A DNA stretch of 64,000 bases, from positions 434,001-498,000 of the forward strand of contig JAKLMB010000010.1 of NCBI GenBank assembly GCA_022813625.1. Direction: 5' to 3'. This DNA comes from Aaosphaeria pasadenensis. Lineage: Eukaryota; Ascomycota; Dothideomycetes; Pleosporales. The position numbers were made by a program, and so were the translations under genes. The notes under the pieces were generated by a model. It saw nothing but the letters and a program-made list of their open reading frames with translations, was not told where the DNA came from and did no database searches. This document shows positions 19,851 to 29,204 of this stretch, one piece after another. How positions within the stretch are numbered: the first letter of the stretch is position 1; the number at the start of each line of letters is the position of its first letter.

Positions 19851-22306
19851 TTAGTCCACGCCTCCGTCCTTGGACTCCTTCTCTGCGAGTTTCGACTTCA
19901 GTAGTTTGACGTTCTCTCTGATCTTGTTGAATTGCCACGGCCAGTGGATGTTGTACAGGAACGGTCGGAGGTCGTGGCGGTTGTCGTCTGGGTTGTAGCC
20001 GGAGAGATGGACGCTCGGTGTGATGATGACGGCTTTGTGGCGGTTCATGGCGTACTTTTGGTAGAACACTGTGCGGAAGCGGAAGATTAGCATACGCCCT
20101 GACCTCAAGCTATATGTACACTGGAATACTCACGGATGACCTTGTTGGCAATTTCCTCAGGGCCATAACCTGGGCGGTTCTTCCAGTCTCCCAATAGTCG
20201 TTGATATGCAGACCACGGACCGAGCTTGTCAATCTTTCGCAGGATACCGAACACGGAGAGCTCGTTGTAGCTCATGCCCATCTCATTGGGCGACTCGTCA
20301 TCTTGAACTCCAGCAGACAATGGTAGAAGCTCGGCTGTGGGAGTAGCATGGATGAACTCGTCCATTATGGGTAGGTCCCATTCCTTGAGCGCCCAAGCTT
20401 GGAAGGACTTAGCATCGTTCTTCGATATACTTCCCAGCGGAGAGATATCGGCTGATGATGCGTCGTATTTCGTGTAGTATCCCCTCAAGTTCTCGTCCAC
20501 GTTTCCTGATCCGAGGACAAGAAGCGCGGCACCAGCGCGTGGTGTCTTCCGTGCAGTCGTCGATAGCTGCGCGAGCTCGTACTGGACCACCATGCGATTG
20601 CGTGCCTGGATATTCTGCTTTGCGAGGTTCTCAGCCGGTGATCCGCCCTCGACGCCGTACTTGGGACTGAAGTTGAGAGCTTTGGTGATGATGGTCTCGT
20701 GTGCAGTGACGGCCTCGTCGATCGTGATGTCGGAGTGGTAGCCGCCGATTCGCTCGGAGAGTCTCTTTGCGCGCGACCTGGTGTCTTCTCCGGAATTTAC
20801 GGTGCCCATGTAGCAGGTGTGGAGGATTCGGGAGATGATTTCCTGGGGTTGAGTAGGTTTGAAGTCTTTCTCGCCCGTGATGCGTCGGAGATCTGCCAAT
20901 GTGGTTTCATCGCCTGCTTCGATGGACGCAATGACGAGTTTCGCCATGCCGTAGACAAAGAGCGCAACACTCGACGAGTCCAATCCACCACTCAATGCAA
21001 GGAAGTAGCCGGGAGAGTTGGTTCGGGAGAGGTATTGCCATAGCCAAACGCCGGTAGCATAGTGGATCTCCTCCATGGGATCCATGATCTTGAGGTCGAT
21101 GGGTTGGGAAATGACCAATTTGTCGGACAGGAAGATTTCCTCGGCGGAGCGTGACAGAACCAGATCGTCCGCTCGAACCCGGGGGAATTCGAGTTGGTGA
21201 GAGGCTTGCACATTGCGGCTGACAGAAGTACGGAAACTGCGCACTTTCTCAAGATCGACTGTTGCAATAGTGACCTCCACTGATGACTATACAATATTGT
21301 CTTAGCATTTGCACTTTCGAAAATTAATATGTAAGAAAGCTTACCAAAGAGAATTGTGATCCTTGCGCAAGAACGGTACCATTGCAGATGACCATGCTGC
21401 TGCCGTCGAACAAAATGCGTGCATCGCCATCGACTCCCGTGGCGTTAGCGTACACATAAAGACCACCAAGCTTGCGAGTTGAATTGGCGATCAAATCCAG
21501 TCTCGTCTTGAGCTTCCTCAATTCCGCATGAGATGCACTGGAATTGAGAATGATCTCTGCTCCATCAAGGCCAGAGTAGGTGGAGGGATTAGAAGGCGTG
21601 AAAAGTTCTTCGCAAGTTTCGCAAGCAACCTCTGTGTCGCGAGTGATGAGGATCTGGTCACCGAAAGGCACAAAGTCTTGACCAGTAACCTCTCGAATCA
21701 CGCTTTCGAGCTGGTAGTCCTCGGTGGTTCGTTTCTTTGCCCAAGCAGTAAAGTGGCGTGCTTCCCGATAGAGACCATCGTTGGCGAGTGCCATTTTGGG
21801 ACGAATGCAGTACACATGTTTGTATGTGCAAAGAATGCGGCAGTTGTATCGGACGTTTCGATGTCTGACACCCATACCAACATCGATGAGCATGTCCTTG
21901 CATATTGGGTCTGCTATTATTTGGGCAAGAACTTCAAAGCTGTGAAGAAAGGTGTCGCCCTCTACATTCATTGATACTTGTCAACACCATGACTCAGAAG
22001 GAATTGGTGATCCCCAACGCACCGTGAAAATGATCAAGACAGCCATAACCAGGAATCTCGAGCTCAGGACCAGTTCGAAGGGTTGCGCCGGCTTCTTTGG
22101 CAAGTCGAATGGATCTGGTAAGTCAGTATCACGAGTGGTGATGCGGGATATCTTAAGACTGATGAGGGGCGGATAGAAAACGGCAAAAATCCAATATGAG
22201 CACGAAAAGGCATGGCAACAACGTACTCTTTGATCTTTTGTAGATTACCTCCAAAGTCTAATGGGATGCTCGCAATGGTCGCAGCAGCGACCGTAACGAA
22301 GGTCAT
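19851..22306 (-). CDS. QNS1: Glutamine-dependent NAD+ synthetase
   Basis: Five exons on the minus strand: 22227-22306, 22023-22114, 21345-21961, 20134-21286 and 19851-20068, giving 719 residues. It makes NAD+ from deamido-NAD+, glutamine and ATP. The N-terminal nitrilase-like glutaminase domain is seen from MTFVTVAAATIAS through GPELEIPGYGCLDHF, the YREARHFTAW region and the nucleophile Cys in ETCEELF (about residue 170). The synthetase domain follows with LSGGLDSSSVALF (PP-loop, about residue 360) and LGSGNVDENLRGYYTKYDASSADISPLG, then AMNRHKAVIITPSVHL. Length and order match yeast Qns1. The 3' acceptor of intron 3 at ...GTATAG rather than the nearby CATCAG keeps the frame (SLSSVEVTIA). Divergent from the sulfite reductase gene. 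Confidence 0.93.
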
Positions 22307-22997
22307 GGTTGGTCGTGTGTAGAGATGATGTGGACTTGTGTTGGGGTTGATATGGTGGGGAGGACCCTGATTGAGTAGTGTCGCGTATTGTATGTATCGT
22401 ATGTGTCGGACAGAGTAGGTAGGCGGCGTGATTGGGTGGTTCAGGTTGTATTACAAGGCGCGGCTCCGACCCAGAGCCGCAACGCTAACTCAGCATTCAC
22501 GACATGTTCAAGCTGCAATCATGCACCTGCTCCCGATATTGGAAGTCGATCACCGGTAACACAAAAGTGAAGGAGGACCACGAAGAGATGGTAGCAGAGC
22601 AGGATGAACAATTGCATTGCATATTCTACATTTATCGTTCCGAGCCATCATCTCACTGATTTCTATCAGTAGCCCATGTCCGAACCGACTCCCGCATTGA
22701 ATGAAGAAGCTTTCATAACAACTTATGTAATCATCCATCGCTAGACAATCGGAAGCGGCTTCCTGCAGAGCCGCATCCGTCTTGTTACATTCAGTGGCGT
22801 CAATCAATGTTAACCTCAACTTGTAAGGCGATGGAAAAAGACAACCATCAGTGCGACTCAATAGAAGAGCACTGAAGTCAATAGTTGTGTATTTATATTA
22901 TGAGATGAACAGGAGGAAGCACAGATCAGTAGTTCTGGGGAAGGTTCGCAGCCGAATGAAAGCCGGAGGGGGATGTCACTGTGTGGGGGTTTGCAAT

Positions 22998-23005
22998 ATC
23001 ACGTG
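22998..23005. promoter_or_regulatory. TCACGTGA palindrome (Cbf1-type E-box)
   Basis: Perfect 8-base palindrome 498 bases before the sulfite reductase ATG. In yeast, Cbf1 with Met4 binds this sequence at sulfur-assimilation genes, including MET10. Its use in this fungus is inference. Confidence 0.4.
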
Positions 23006-23278
23006 ACATTCATACCTTGGCACAAAATGGCGTGCTCAACGCTAGGACAAACCCATCCACATGTCAACTCCCAATCATCATCCGAACAAAAAAAAAGATA
23101 CGACTCGAGTCGAGGGCCTTTCACGCGTTTTCCGTTGATTATATTATCAGAACTACCTTGACTACGAGTAATTTATCAGTAGATTCATCAATCCCACCCG
23201 TTCATTGGCCAATCATGACTCCCTTATTCCCTTCCTGTGTCTGGCCCTCCCCCGGCTTGTCTCTCTCTATGGGTGCCG

Positions 23279-23288
23279 ATGTCGCCAT
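23279..23288 (+). promoter_or_regulatory. CYS3/MetR-like site
   Basis: ATGTCGCCAT fits the Neurospora CYS3 consensus ATGRYRYCAT at nine of ten positions, 215 bases before the sulfite reductase ATG. CYS3-type bZIP factors activate sulfur genes in filamentous fungi. A one-off match in 1.2 kb is suggestive only. Confidence 0.3.
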
Positions 23289-23383
23289 CCATCTTTCAAA
23301 CATTTTCTTTTCCCCCTGGGGTCTGTCCGTGGTGGGTGGCTAAACATAATTAATAAAAATAATATCTGATCCCTCCTTCACAA

Positions 23384-23415
23384 TTCTCTCTCTCTCCCCT
23401 CTCCTCTTCCTCTCT
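23384..23415 (+). promoter_or_regulatory. Pyrimidine-rich promoter tract
   Basis: Nearly pure C/T run (TTCTCTCTCTCTCCCCTCTC...) about 90-120 bases before the ATG of the sulfite reductase gene. Such CT tracts just upstream of transcription starts are common in strongly expressed filamentous-fungal genes. Confidence 0.4.
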
Positions 23416-23502
23416 ACATCCTACTATTCTACTTCCACGATTAAGAAGTAGTAATCCAAGTCTTTCTCCCCAGACTTGGACCCTCATAGGAAGACCGCCA
23501 TC

Positions 23503-26500
23503 ATGCACTTCCAATTGACTGACTCTGCCGGGTCTGCCTCTTCCCCGGATCAGAAAACACCAAAGACCTTCGTCCAGGAGTCTTCCAGCCTTCCCTTTGG
23601 CCAGCAAATCTCCCTCGACTCCATATCCGGACCTACCTACCTGACTGCACAGACCCTCGTCCAGCAAGTCGCTTACGGTCTCTCTGACAAGGTCTTCGCC
23701 TACTCCGCAGAGTCATTCGACCTCGATGTTGCTCTGAAGCATTGGCAGAAGAACGGCGAGAAGAATGCTTCTGGCTACCAGACCGGCATTTCTTCCCTCG
23801 AGACCAGGACCGGTGCTGGTTCCATCGCCCTGGGCTACATCTTCTCCAAGGACTTCGATCTCAAGAAGCGACACATCCCTCAATCCATTGTTGCCTCTTC
23901 CGCTACTCTCGACTACCTCCGGCCTTCCTTGGACCAGCTGTCACTCCTCTACTCGGTCGCAAACCCCCTTGTTGCTCATGTCGCCGCCGTCGACTACTCT
24001 GCCAGCTCTGCCGCCGGCCTTGTCACCGACTATGTCTCCTCCTTGAACTTGGCCGAAGATCTCGGCTTGGGTCTGGTCTGCAGTCCTTCCGTTTTCGAGA
24101 CCCAGCACATGTCTCTCTTCGCCACTCTCCTTTCAAGCGTTCTCCCTACCATTCACACATATGATGGTATTACCGTGGGACGTGAGACCGCAAGATTGGT
24201 GGACACCATCAGCCAATCCAGGCTCCACAACATCTACACTGATGTTCTCAAGGCCGTCTCCGAGGTTGACAAGAAGCACTCCGACAACGCAGGCCGTGTC
24301 GCCCGCCTGCTCCAAGCCTTCAACGACGAGCTTGGCGAGGATTACAAGCTCTTCGACTACTACGGCCACGAGGAGCCCGAGACTGTCTTGGTTGTTTTCG
24401 GTACCATCGAAGCATCCTTGACTGCTCAGGTCGCCACTGCTCTTGCCAAAGACGGTGACAAACTCGGCGTTGTCAATGTCCGCGTCTACCGTCCATTCGT
24501 TGAGGAGGCCTTCCTTGAGGCTCTCCCTAAGAGCACCCGTAACGTTGCTGTCCTCGGCCAGGTCAAGGATGAAGCGGCTGTTTTCGATGCTTCCGAGTTC
24601 TCCAGGCTCTACTCCGACGTTCTTGCTGCCGTCCAATTCGCTTTCGACAGGAATGTCGAAGTTACCGACATCAAGTACTCCCGTGAGCAAGTCTGGACCC
24701 CAAGCAACATCTTGGATGTCTTCCAGCAGGCCTACGGCGAGAGGACACAATCCGAGGAGGTCCGCTCATACGTTGACATCCTGAACACCGCCGATGTCCG
24801 CCAGTACACCTTCTGGAACTTGGACGGATCCTCTGCTGCCAGCGCGCCAGTCGTTCTCGGCAAGCTCCTGTCCTCCGACTCCTCCAAGAATGTGTTTGTG
24901 CGATCCGGCCACGACAACCTTGTCCAGGGCGGAGTAATTCGCACCGATATCCGCAACGCCGATTACACCATTGAGGCCCCATTCTCTGTTGATCAGGCTG
25001 ATGTCGCCTTCATCGGTGACGAGAAGCTCTTGAATGAGTTTGACATCCTGAATGGCGTCAAGTCTGATAGCTCCATCATTGTCCAACTCCCAGGCGTCAA
25101 GGACGAAGACATTGAGAAGAGACTCTCTCCAGCTCTACGCAAGGCCATCGTCACCAAGGATGTTGAGCTTTTCATTCTTGATCCTAAGTTGTCCGAGACT
25201 GCTGCTGAGGATTCGTCTGCCGAGGCCTACCTTGCGCAATTGGCGTTCCTCAAGGTCGCCCGCGAGGATCTCTTCACTGGTGGCTTGTCTAAGCTCGCTG
25301 CCATCAACGGCAGCCCCGACCTTCTCGAGAAGTTGGCACGTGAGCTTGGTGCCGCTCTCCGCGAATTCGAGGTTCCCATCAGCTGGGCCGAGGTCGAAGA
25401 GGACGTCCAGCCCCTCCGACTTCCAGCGGACATCAACGCCAACAGCTTCACCGCTTTCGAGAGCGAGGAAGAGGAGCCGCCCACCGAGCTCAAGTCGTGG
25501 CAGGTGGCTGCCAAGGGCCTGGCTTTCAAGGAAGCGTTCGGCACTGAGAATGTGCTCCGCCCCGACCTGGGAGTCAAGACCGTTGTTGCTACCGTCAAGG
25601 AGCGTCGCCGTCTGACGCCTGCCACATATGATCGTAACATCTTCCACATCGAGTTCGATCTTGGCACCACAGGCCTGACTTATGCCATCGGAGAAGCCTT
25701 GGGTATCCACGCCGAGAATGACAAGGGCGAGGTAGAGCAGTTCATCAAGTGGTACGGCCTCAACGCTGAGGAGGTGGTTGAGGTGCCTTCTAGGGAGGAC
25801 CCCAACGTGTTCGTCAACCGCACCGTCTACCAGTCTTTGGTCCAGAACATCGACATCTTCGGACGACCCCCCAAGCGCTTCTACGAGGCACTTGCCGAGT
25901 TCGCCACCGACGAGAAAGAGAAGACGAATCTCCTCGCACTTGGCGGACCCGAGGGCGCTGTCGAGTTCAAGCGTCGCGCAGAGGTCGACACCGTCACCTA
26001 CGCCGACATTCTCCTCGAGTACCCCTCTGCCCACCCCGCCTTCCACGACATCGTCCGCATCGTCAGCCCCATGAAGCGCCGCGAGTACTCGATCGCCTCC
26101 TCCCAGCACGTCACCCCCACCTCTGTCTCCTTGTTGATCGTCACCGTCAACTGGGTCGACCCCAACGGCCGCGACCGCTTCGGACAAGCCACCCGCTACC
26201 TCAACGGCCTCTCCATCGGCTCCCCCGTCACCGTCTCCGTCAAACCCTCCGTCATGAAGCTCCCCCCGAAGACCACCGCCCCGCTCATCATGGCGGGTCT
26301 CGGCACGGGACTCGCCCCCTTCCGCGCCTTCGTCCAGGAGCGCGCTTACCAGAAGCAGCAGGGCCACGAGATCGGCGAGGTCCTCCTGTACATGGGATCC
26401 CGCCACCAGCGCGAGGAGTACCTCTACGGCGAGGAGTGGGAGGCCTACCAGGCAGCCGGCATCATCACGCTGCTCGGCCGCGCCTTCTCCCGCGACCAGC

Positions 26501-26751
26501 CCGAGAAGATCTACATCCAGGACCGCATGCGCCAGACGCTGCCCGACATCCGCAGGGCGTACCTCCAAGAGGAGGGCTCGTTCTACCTCTGCGGTCCCAC
26601 GTGGCCCGTCCCCGACGTCACCGAGGTGCTGCAGGAGGCTATTGCCGTCGAGCACCAGGCGAAGAACGGCAAGGGCGCGAAGAAGATTGACTCCAGGAGG
26701 GAGATTGAGACGCTCAAGGAGGCGCAGAGATACGTGCTCGAGGTGTACTAG
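23503..26751 (+). CDS. MET10: Sulfite reductase (NADPH) flavoprotein alpha subunit
   Basis: Single exon of 1,082 residues from the first ATG (MHFQLTDSAGS). It transfers electrons from NADPH through FAD to the hemoprotein beta subunit, which reduces sulfite to sulfide in assimilatory sulfur metabolism. The N-terminal ~650 residues resemble the pyruvate:ferredoxin-oxidoreductase-like part found in fungal Met10 (TAQTLVQQVAYGLSDKVFAY, ETVLVVFGTIEASLTAQ). The C-terminal part is the ferredoxin-NADP reductase module: RREYSIASS (FAD binding, about residue 860), GLGTGLAPFRAFVQERAYQ (about 930), LLYMGSRHQREEYLYG, FYLCGPTWPVPDV, and the terminal aromatic VLEVY. No flavodoxin domain is apparent between them, matching yeast Met10 rather than bacterial CysJ. 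Long, strongly biased codon use suggests high expression. Confidence 0.95.
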   Translation: MHFQLTDSAGSASSPDQKTPKTFVQESSSLPFGQQISLDSISGPTYLTAQTLVQQVAYGLSDKVFAYSAESFDLDVALKHWQKNGEKNASGYQTGISSLETRTGAGSIALGYIFSKDFDLKKRHIPQSIVASSATLDYLRPSLDQLSLLYSVANPLVAHVAAVDYSASSAAGLVTDYVSSLNLAEDLGLGLVCSPSVFETQHMSLFATLLSSVLPTIHTYDGITVGRETARLVDTISQSRLHNIYTDVLKAVSEVDKKHSDNAGRVARLLQAFNDELGEDYKLFDYYGHEEPETVLVVFGTIEASLTAQVATALAKDGDKLGVVNVRVYRPFVEEAFLEALPKSTRNVAVLGQVKDEAAVFDASEFSRLYSDVLAAVQFAFDRNVEVTDIKYSREQVWTPSNILDVFQQAYGERTQSEEVRSYVDILNTADVRQYTFWNLDGSSAASAPVVLGKLLSSDSSKNVFVRSGHDNLVQGGVIRTDIRNADYTIEAPFSVDQADVAFIGDEKLLNEFDILNGVKSDSSIIVQLPGVKDEDIEKRLSPALRKAIVTKDVELFILDPKLSETAAEDSSAEAYLAQLAFLKVAREDLFTGGLSKLAAINGSPDLLEKLARELGAALREFEVPISWAEVEEDVQPLRLPADINANSFTAFESEEEEPPTELKSWQVAAKGLAFKEAFGTENVLRPDLGVKTVVATVKERRRLTPATYDRNIFHIEFDLGTTGLTYAIGEALGIHAENDKGEVEQFIKWYGLNAEEVVEVPSREDPNVFVNRTVYQSLVQNIDIFGRPPKRFYEALAEFATDEKEKTNLLALGGPEGAVEFKRRAEVDTVTYADILLEYPSAHPAFHDIVRIVSPMKRREYSIASSQHVTPTSVSLLIVTVNWVDPNGRDRFGQATRYLNGLSIGSPVTVSVKPSVMKLPPKTTAPLIMAGLGTGLAPFRAFVQERAYQKQQGHEIGEVLLYMGSRHQREEYLYGEEWEAYQAAGIITLLGRAFSRDQPEKIYIQDRMRQTLPDIRRAYLQEEGSFYLCGPTWPVPDVTEVLQEAIAVEHQAKNGKGAKKIDSRREIETLKEAQRYVLEVY

Positions 26752-27362
26752 ATTGTCATATGAAGTTACGTATCGATGATGATGAAGATTGTAGGCATTT
26801 AAGCATGAGCCAGTATTCCCAATAGACCGCTATCTACCTATCTATCTACTTACAATAGACTCATTCTTCCTCTTCAACTCATCTTGTTCGTGTCGTTCTT
26901 CCATCGTGTCCTCGTTCGTCAATGTGCACTAACTAACAATACTTCCACACCTACACCTCAAACCCCATCAACCACATTCACAACCAATACAATATCATAT
27001 ATATCATGTAATCCATTCATTTAATGCATGCTTAAACCTATGCTTATGCTTATGCCTTTGCTTTTGCTTATGCTTCTGCTTGTGATATCTCATGTGTGCC
27101 TAATATCCATGACCACCTCATCCACGTCATGTGCATCAGGGCGGATCGTGATAAGTATATATGCCCGAACCCCCAAGAACCACCAGATACGTACGCATGC
27201 AGAGCACACGTATCGAAAAGCCAAGTCCAATCCAGCACTCCAATCCGCCAACGCTGGAAATCCTTAACCTTCAAAAGCACCTCATCCTCACAAAACCCCA
27301 TCACCTTCAAAAACGCTCCTCTCCTCTCACCACCCCACCCAAAGAAGGGAGAACGAGAGGAC
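26752..27362. other. Convergent 3' spacer
   Basis: About 610 bases between the sulfite reductase stop and the stop of the acidic protein gene. It contains an imperfect TATGCT repeat (27027-27083) and CTATCTAC repeats near 26830-26850. No gene is seen. Confidence 0.55.
27027..27083. repeat. Imperfect TATGCT/TTTGCT hexamer repeat
   Basis: About nine degenerate copies of a six-base unit (TATGCT, TTTGCT, TTCTGCT) in a row, in the 3' spacer. It is a microsatellite without evidence of function. Confidence 0.75.
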
Positions 27363-29204
27363 TCAACGGCGACCCTTCTTCCGCATCAACAACTTCATCC
27401 TCAACTCCGCGCCCCGCGTGTCCGCCTCCGCCTTCCGGGCCTCGGCCTCCGCTTTCCGGGCGTTCGCGTCGGCTAGAGCGATCTGTGCGACTAGTAGGGC
27501 CTCATCCCCATCATCCTCCTGGCCATCATTGTCGTGGGTAGCTGCGGTGGTGGTGGGGGGAAGTGGTGCAGCGACGTTCCTGGCGCGGACTTGTGCGAGG
27601 GGGATCTCTGGGGTTGAGGAGTTGCGGAGGGGGGGAGGGCGGCTGGTCTGCGTCTGGTGTTGGATTTGGGAGTAGGAGGGGGGTTGGGAGGGTGTCATAG
27701 TGTTAGTGGTTGGTTCTGTGTGGGGGAGGGGTGTGAGGTCAGTTTGATTGTTTGGATGGGAGAGGGAAGGGGAGGTGGACGTACCTTTGCCACGGCCTGG
27801 GGCGACGCGGCGGGATGTCGTCAACATATCTGCGAGCATGCCTCCTGGACGGCGAGCACTAGTGGGAGCTTGATGCATGGTTGAGCGGCTGGGCTGGCCG
27901 TAGTCGTCTTGGTAGTCTGGGAATGGGCTGCGAGAGATGTTTGACTGGGCGGGAGAGCCGTGACCGTGGTGAGGAGCAGCAAGGCCGTTGTTGATGGTGC
28001 GGTTTGAATTTCCGTTGCGGGAGGTGATTGTCATCTGGGACTGGGAGACGGTGTCGTGGGGAGAGGGCTCGGAGTCCATGTAGCCGCTGGCAGTCTGGTA
28101 GTCGTTGGACAGCTCGAATTCGTTCTCGAAGTCGTCTTCGAAGTCGTCTTCTCCGTCACCGTCGTTGTCCTCGTCGACGTCCATGTCATCGTCATCGTCC
28201 CCGGCTCCATCGTCGTCATCGTTGTTGCCCTTTCCGAACAGATGGTTGAAGTACGCCTTGAGATTCGACTCGTTGACCGGCTGCGCGTCGCCGGCCGGGC
28301 GGTCGATGAGCAAGTGCTTATACCTCACCTCGAAGGAGTCCTTGAGCGCCCACTTGCGCACCAGCATGTCTTCAATGACGTCGAAGTCCGTAGTGACGAG
28401 CTGCGGCTTCTTGTTGCCGGTGTGGCGGATACGATGCTTGACGACGTTCGCCATGTGCTTCTTGAGCAGCGCCTTGTCGTTCGTGATGCCCGCGACACGG
28501 AGGATGCACTTCAGCACCGACGGATGCCACTTCATGGGGTTCGACTCATCGCGGCGGGGGATCGCGCGCGAGAGGCCCGGCTTGCGCTTCACGAGGGGCC
28601 GGTGGCAGCGCGGGATGAACTTCTTGATGAAGCCCGGCCCCCAGATGCGCTCGATCTTCTTGACGAGGTCGCGCTTGACGATGATGTCGTTTTTCATCGT
28701 GGGTGCTGGGCGCGTGGCCTTGGGGCCGGGCTTGTGGCGGATGTTCATGGGGGCGATGGCGCCTGTGGCAGCAGGCTGGGGGGAGAGGGGGGTGTGGTGG
28801 AAATTACCTTGCATGACAATGTTGTTGTAGTCGCCATGGGCATAGTCCGCGAAGCTGTTGTCTTGAAGCTCCGGAAGACTGTCCATGTTGTGGTGTGGGA
28901 AGTAGGTCTCTCCCACTGAGTCAAGGTGAAGCTGGCCGGCCTCATTGTCCTGGGCGGGATACTGATCGTGCAGATCGTGACTTACGGAGAGATTGTCAGA
29001 CTCGTGCTCGCCATCCTGATCGAGGTCTTGCTCCATCACGTCCGTGGTGGAGGCAAGAAGCTCAGCCGAGAGAGCTTGCAGATTGGCGCCCGCTTCCTGG
29101 CGACCAATATCACTTGGCTGAGGGACAAACTCCTGCAGAGGAGTAGGCGACTGGTGCGGCTCAGAGGCGCGGACGTCGTTGGGGGACGCCGCGGTCTCGC
29201 TCAT
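27363..29204 (-). CDS. Fungal-specific acidic protein of unknown function
   Basis: Open frame of about 613 codons from ATG at 29204 (CACCATGAGC, good context). An ATG six codons upstream (29222) sits in GATGACTGTCCAG, which looks like a branch and acceptor site, so I prefer the inner start. I do not recognise the family. The N-terminal ~150 residues are acidic and Gln/Ser-rich. A basic central domain (about residues 160-310) contains KRDLVKKIERIWGPGFIKKF, RPLVKRKPGLSR, MKWHPSVLKCILRVAGI and HMANVVKHRIRHTG. A long Asp/Glu tract follows (MDVDEDNDGDGEDD), then Pro/Ser-rich sequence and a C-terminal Ala/Lys/Glu coiled coil (ANARKAEAEARKAEADTR) ending in MRKKGRR. This suggests a nuclear protein. 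A 69-base in-frame segment at 27716-27784 looks like an intron. Confidence 0.7.
   Translation of the reverse strand: MSETAASPNDVRASEPHQSPTPLQEFVPQPSDIGRQEAGANLQALSAELLASTTDVMEQDLDQDGEHESDNLSVSHDLHDQYPAQDNEAGQLHLDSVGETYFPHHNMDSLPELQDNSFADYAHGDYNNIVMQGNFHHTPLSPQPAATGAIAPMNIRHKPGPKATRPAPTMKNDIIVKRDLVKKIERIWGPGFIKKFIPRCHRPLVKRKPGLSRAIPRRDESNPMKWHPSVLKCILRVAGITNDKALLKKHMANVVKHRIRHTGNKKPQLVTTDFDVIEDMLVRKWALKDSFEVRYKHLLIDRPAGDAQPVNESNLKAYFNHLFGKGNNDDDDGAGDDDDDMDVDEDNDGDGEDDFEDDFENEFELSNDYQTASGYMDSEPSPHDTVSQSQMTITSRNGNSNRTINNGLAAPHHGHGSPAQSNISRSPFPDYQDDYGQPSRSTMHQAPTSARRPGGMLADMLTTSRRVAPGRGKGTSTSPSLSHPNNQTDLTPLPHTEPTTNTMTPSQPPSYSQIQHQTQTSRPPPLRNSSTPEIPLAQVRARNVAAPLPPTTTAATHDNDGQEDDGDEALLVAQIALADANARKAEAEARKAEADTRGAELRMKLLMRKKGRR
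27716..27784 (-). other. Probable in-frame intron of the acidic protein gene
   Basis: On the minus strand it runs from GTACGT to CCCACACAG with CTGAC 24 bases before the end. At 69 bases it leaves the frame open either way. The 23 residues it would encode are Thr/Pro/Ser filler (beginning GTSTSPS), so protein sequence cannot decide. Confidence 0.6.

Larger units (their letters stand above)
22307..23502. promoter_or_regulatory. Shared divergent promoter of NAD+ synthetase and sulfite reductase
   Basis: About 1.2 kb with no supported coding frame. It contains a perfect TCACGTGA palindrome (22998-23005), a CYS3/Met4-like half palindrome ATGTCGCCAT (23279-23288) and a pyrimidine tract (23384-23415) just before the sulfite reductase start. 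These three sites are described separately. Confidence 0.55.

Noticed and set aside
25135..26655. 506-codon minus-strand frame inside the sulfite reductase gene
   Set aside because: Shadow of a strongly codon-biased gene; the plus-strand product matches Met10 along its whole length.
28056..28919. 287-codon plus-strand frame inside the acidic protein gene
   Set aside because: Valine-rich reverse reading of the Asp/Glu codons; no start context and no domain.
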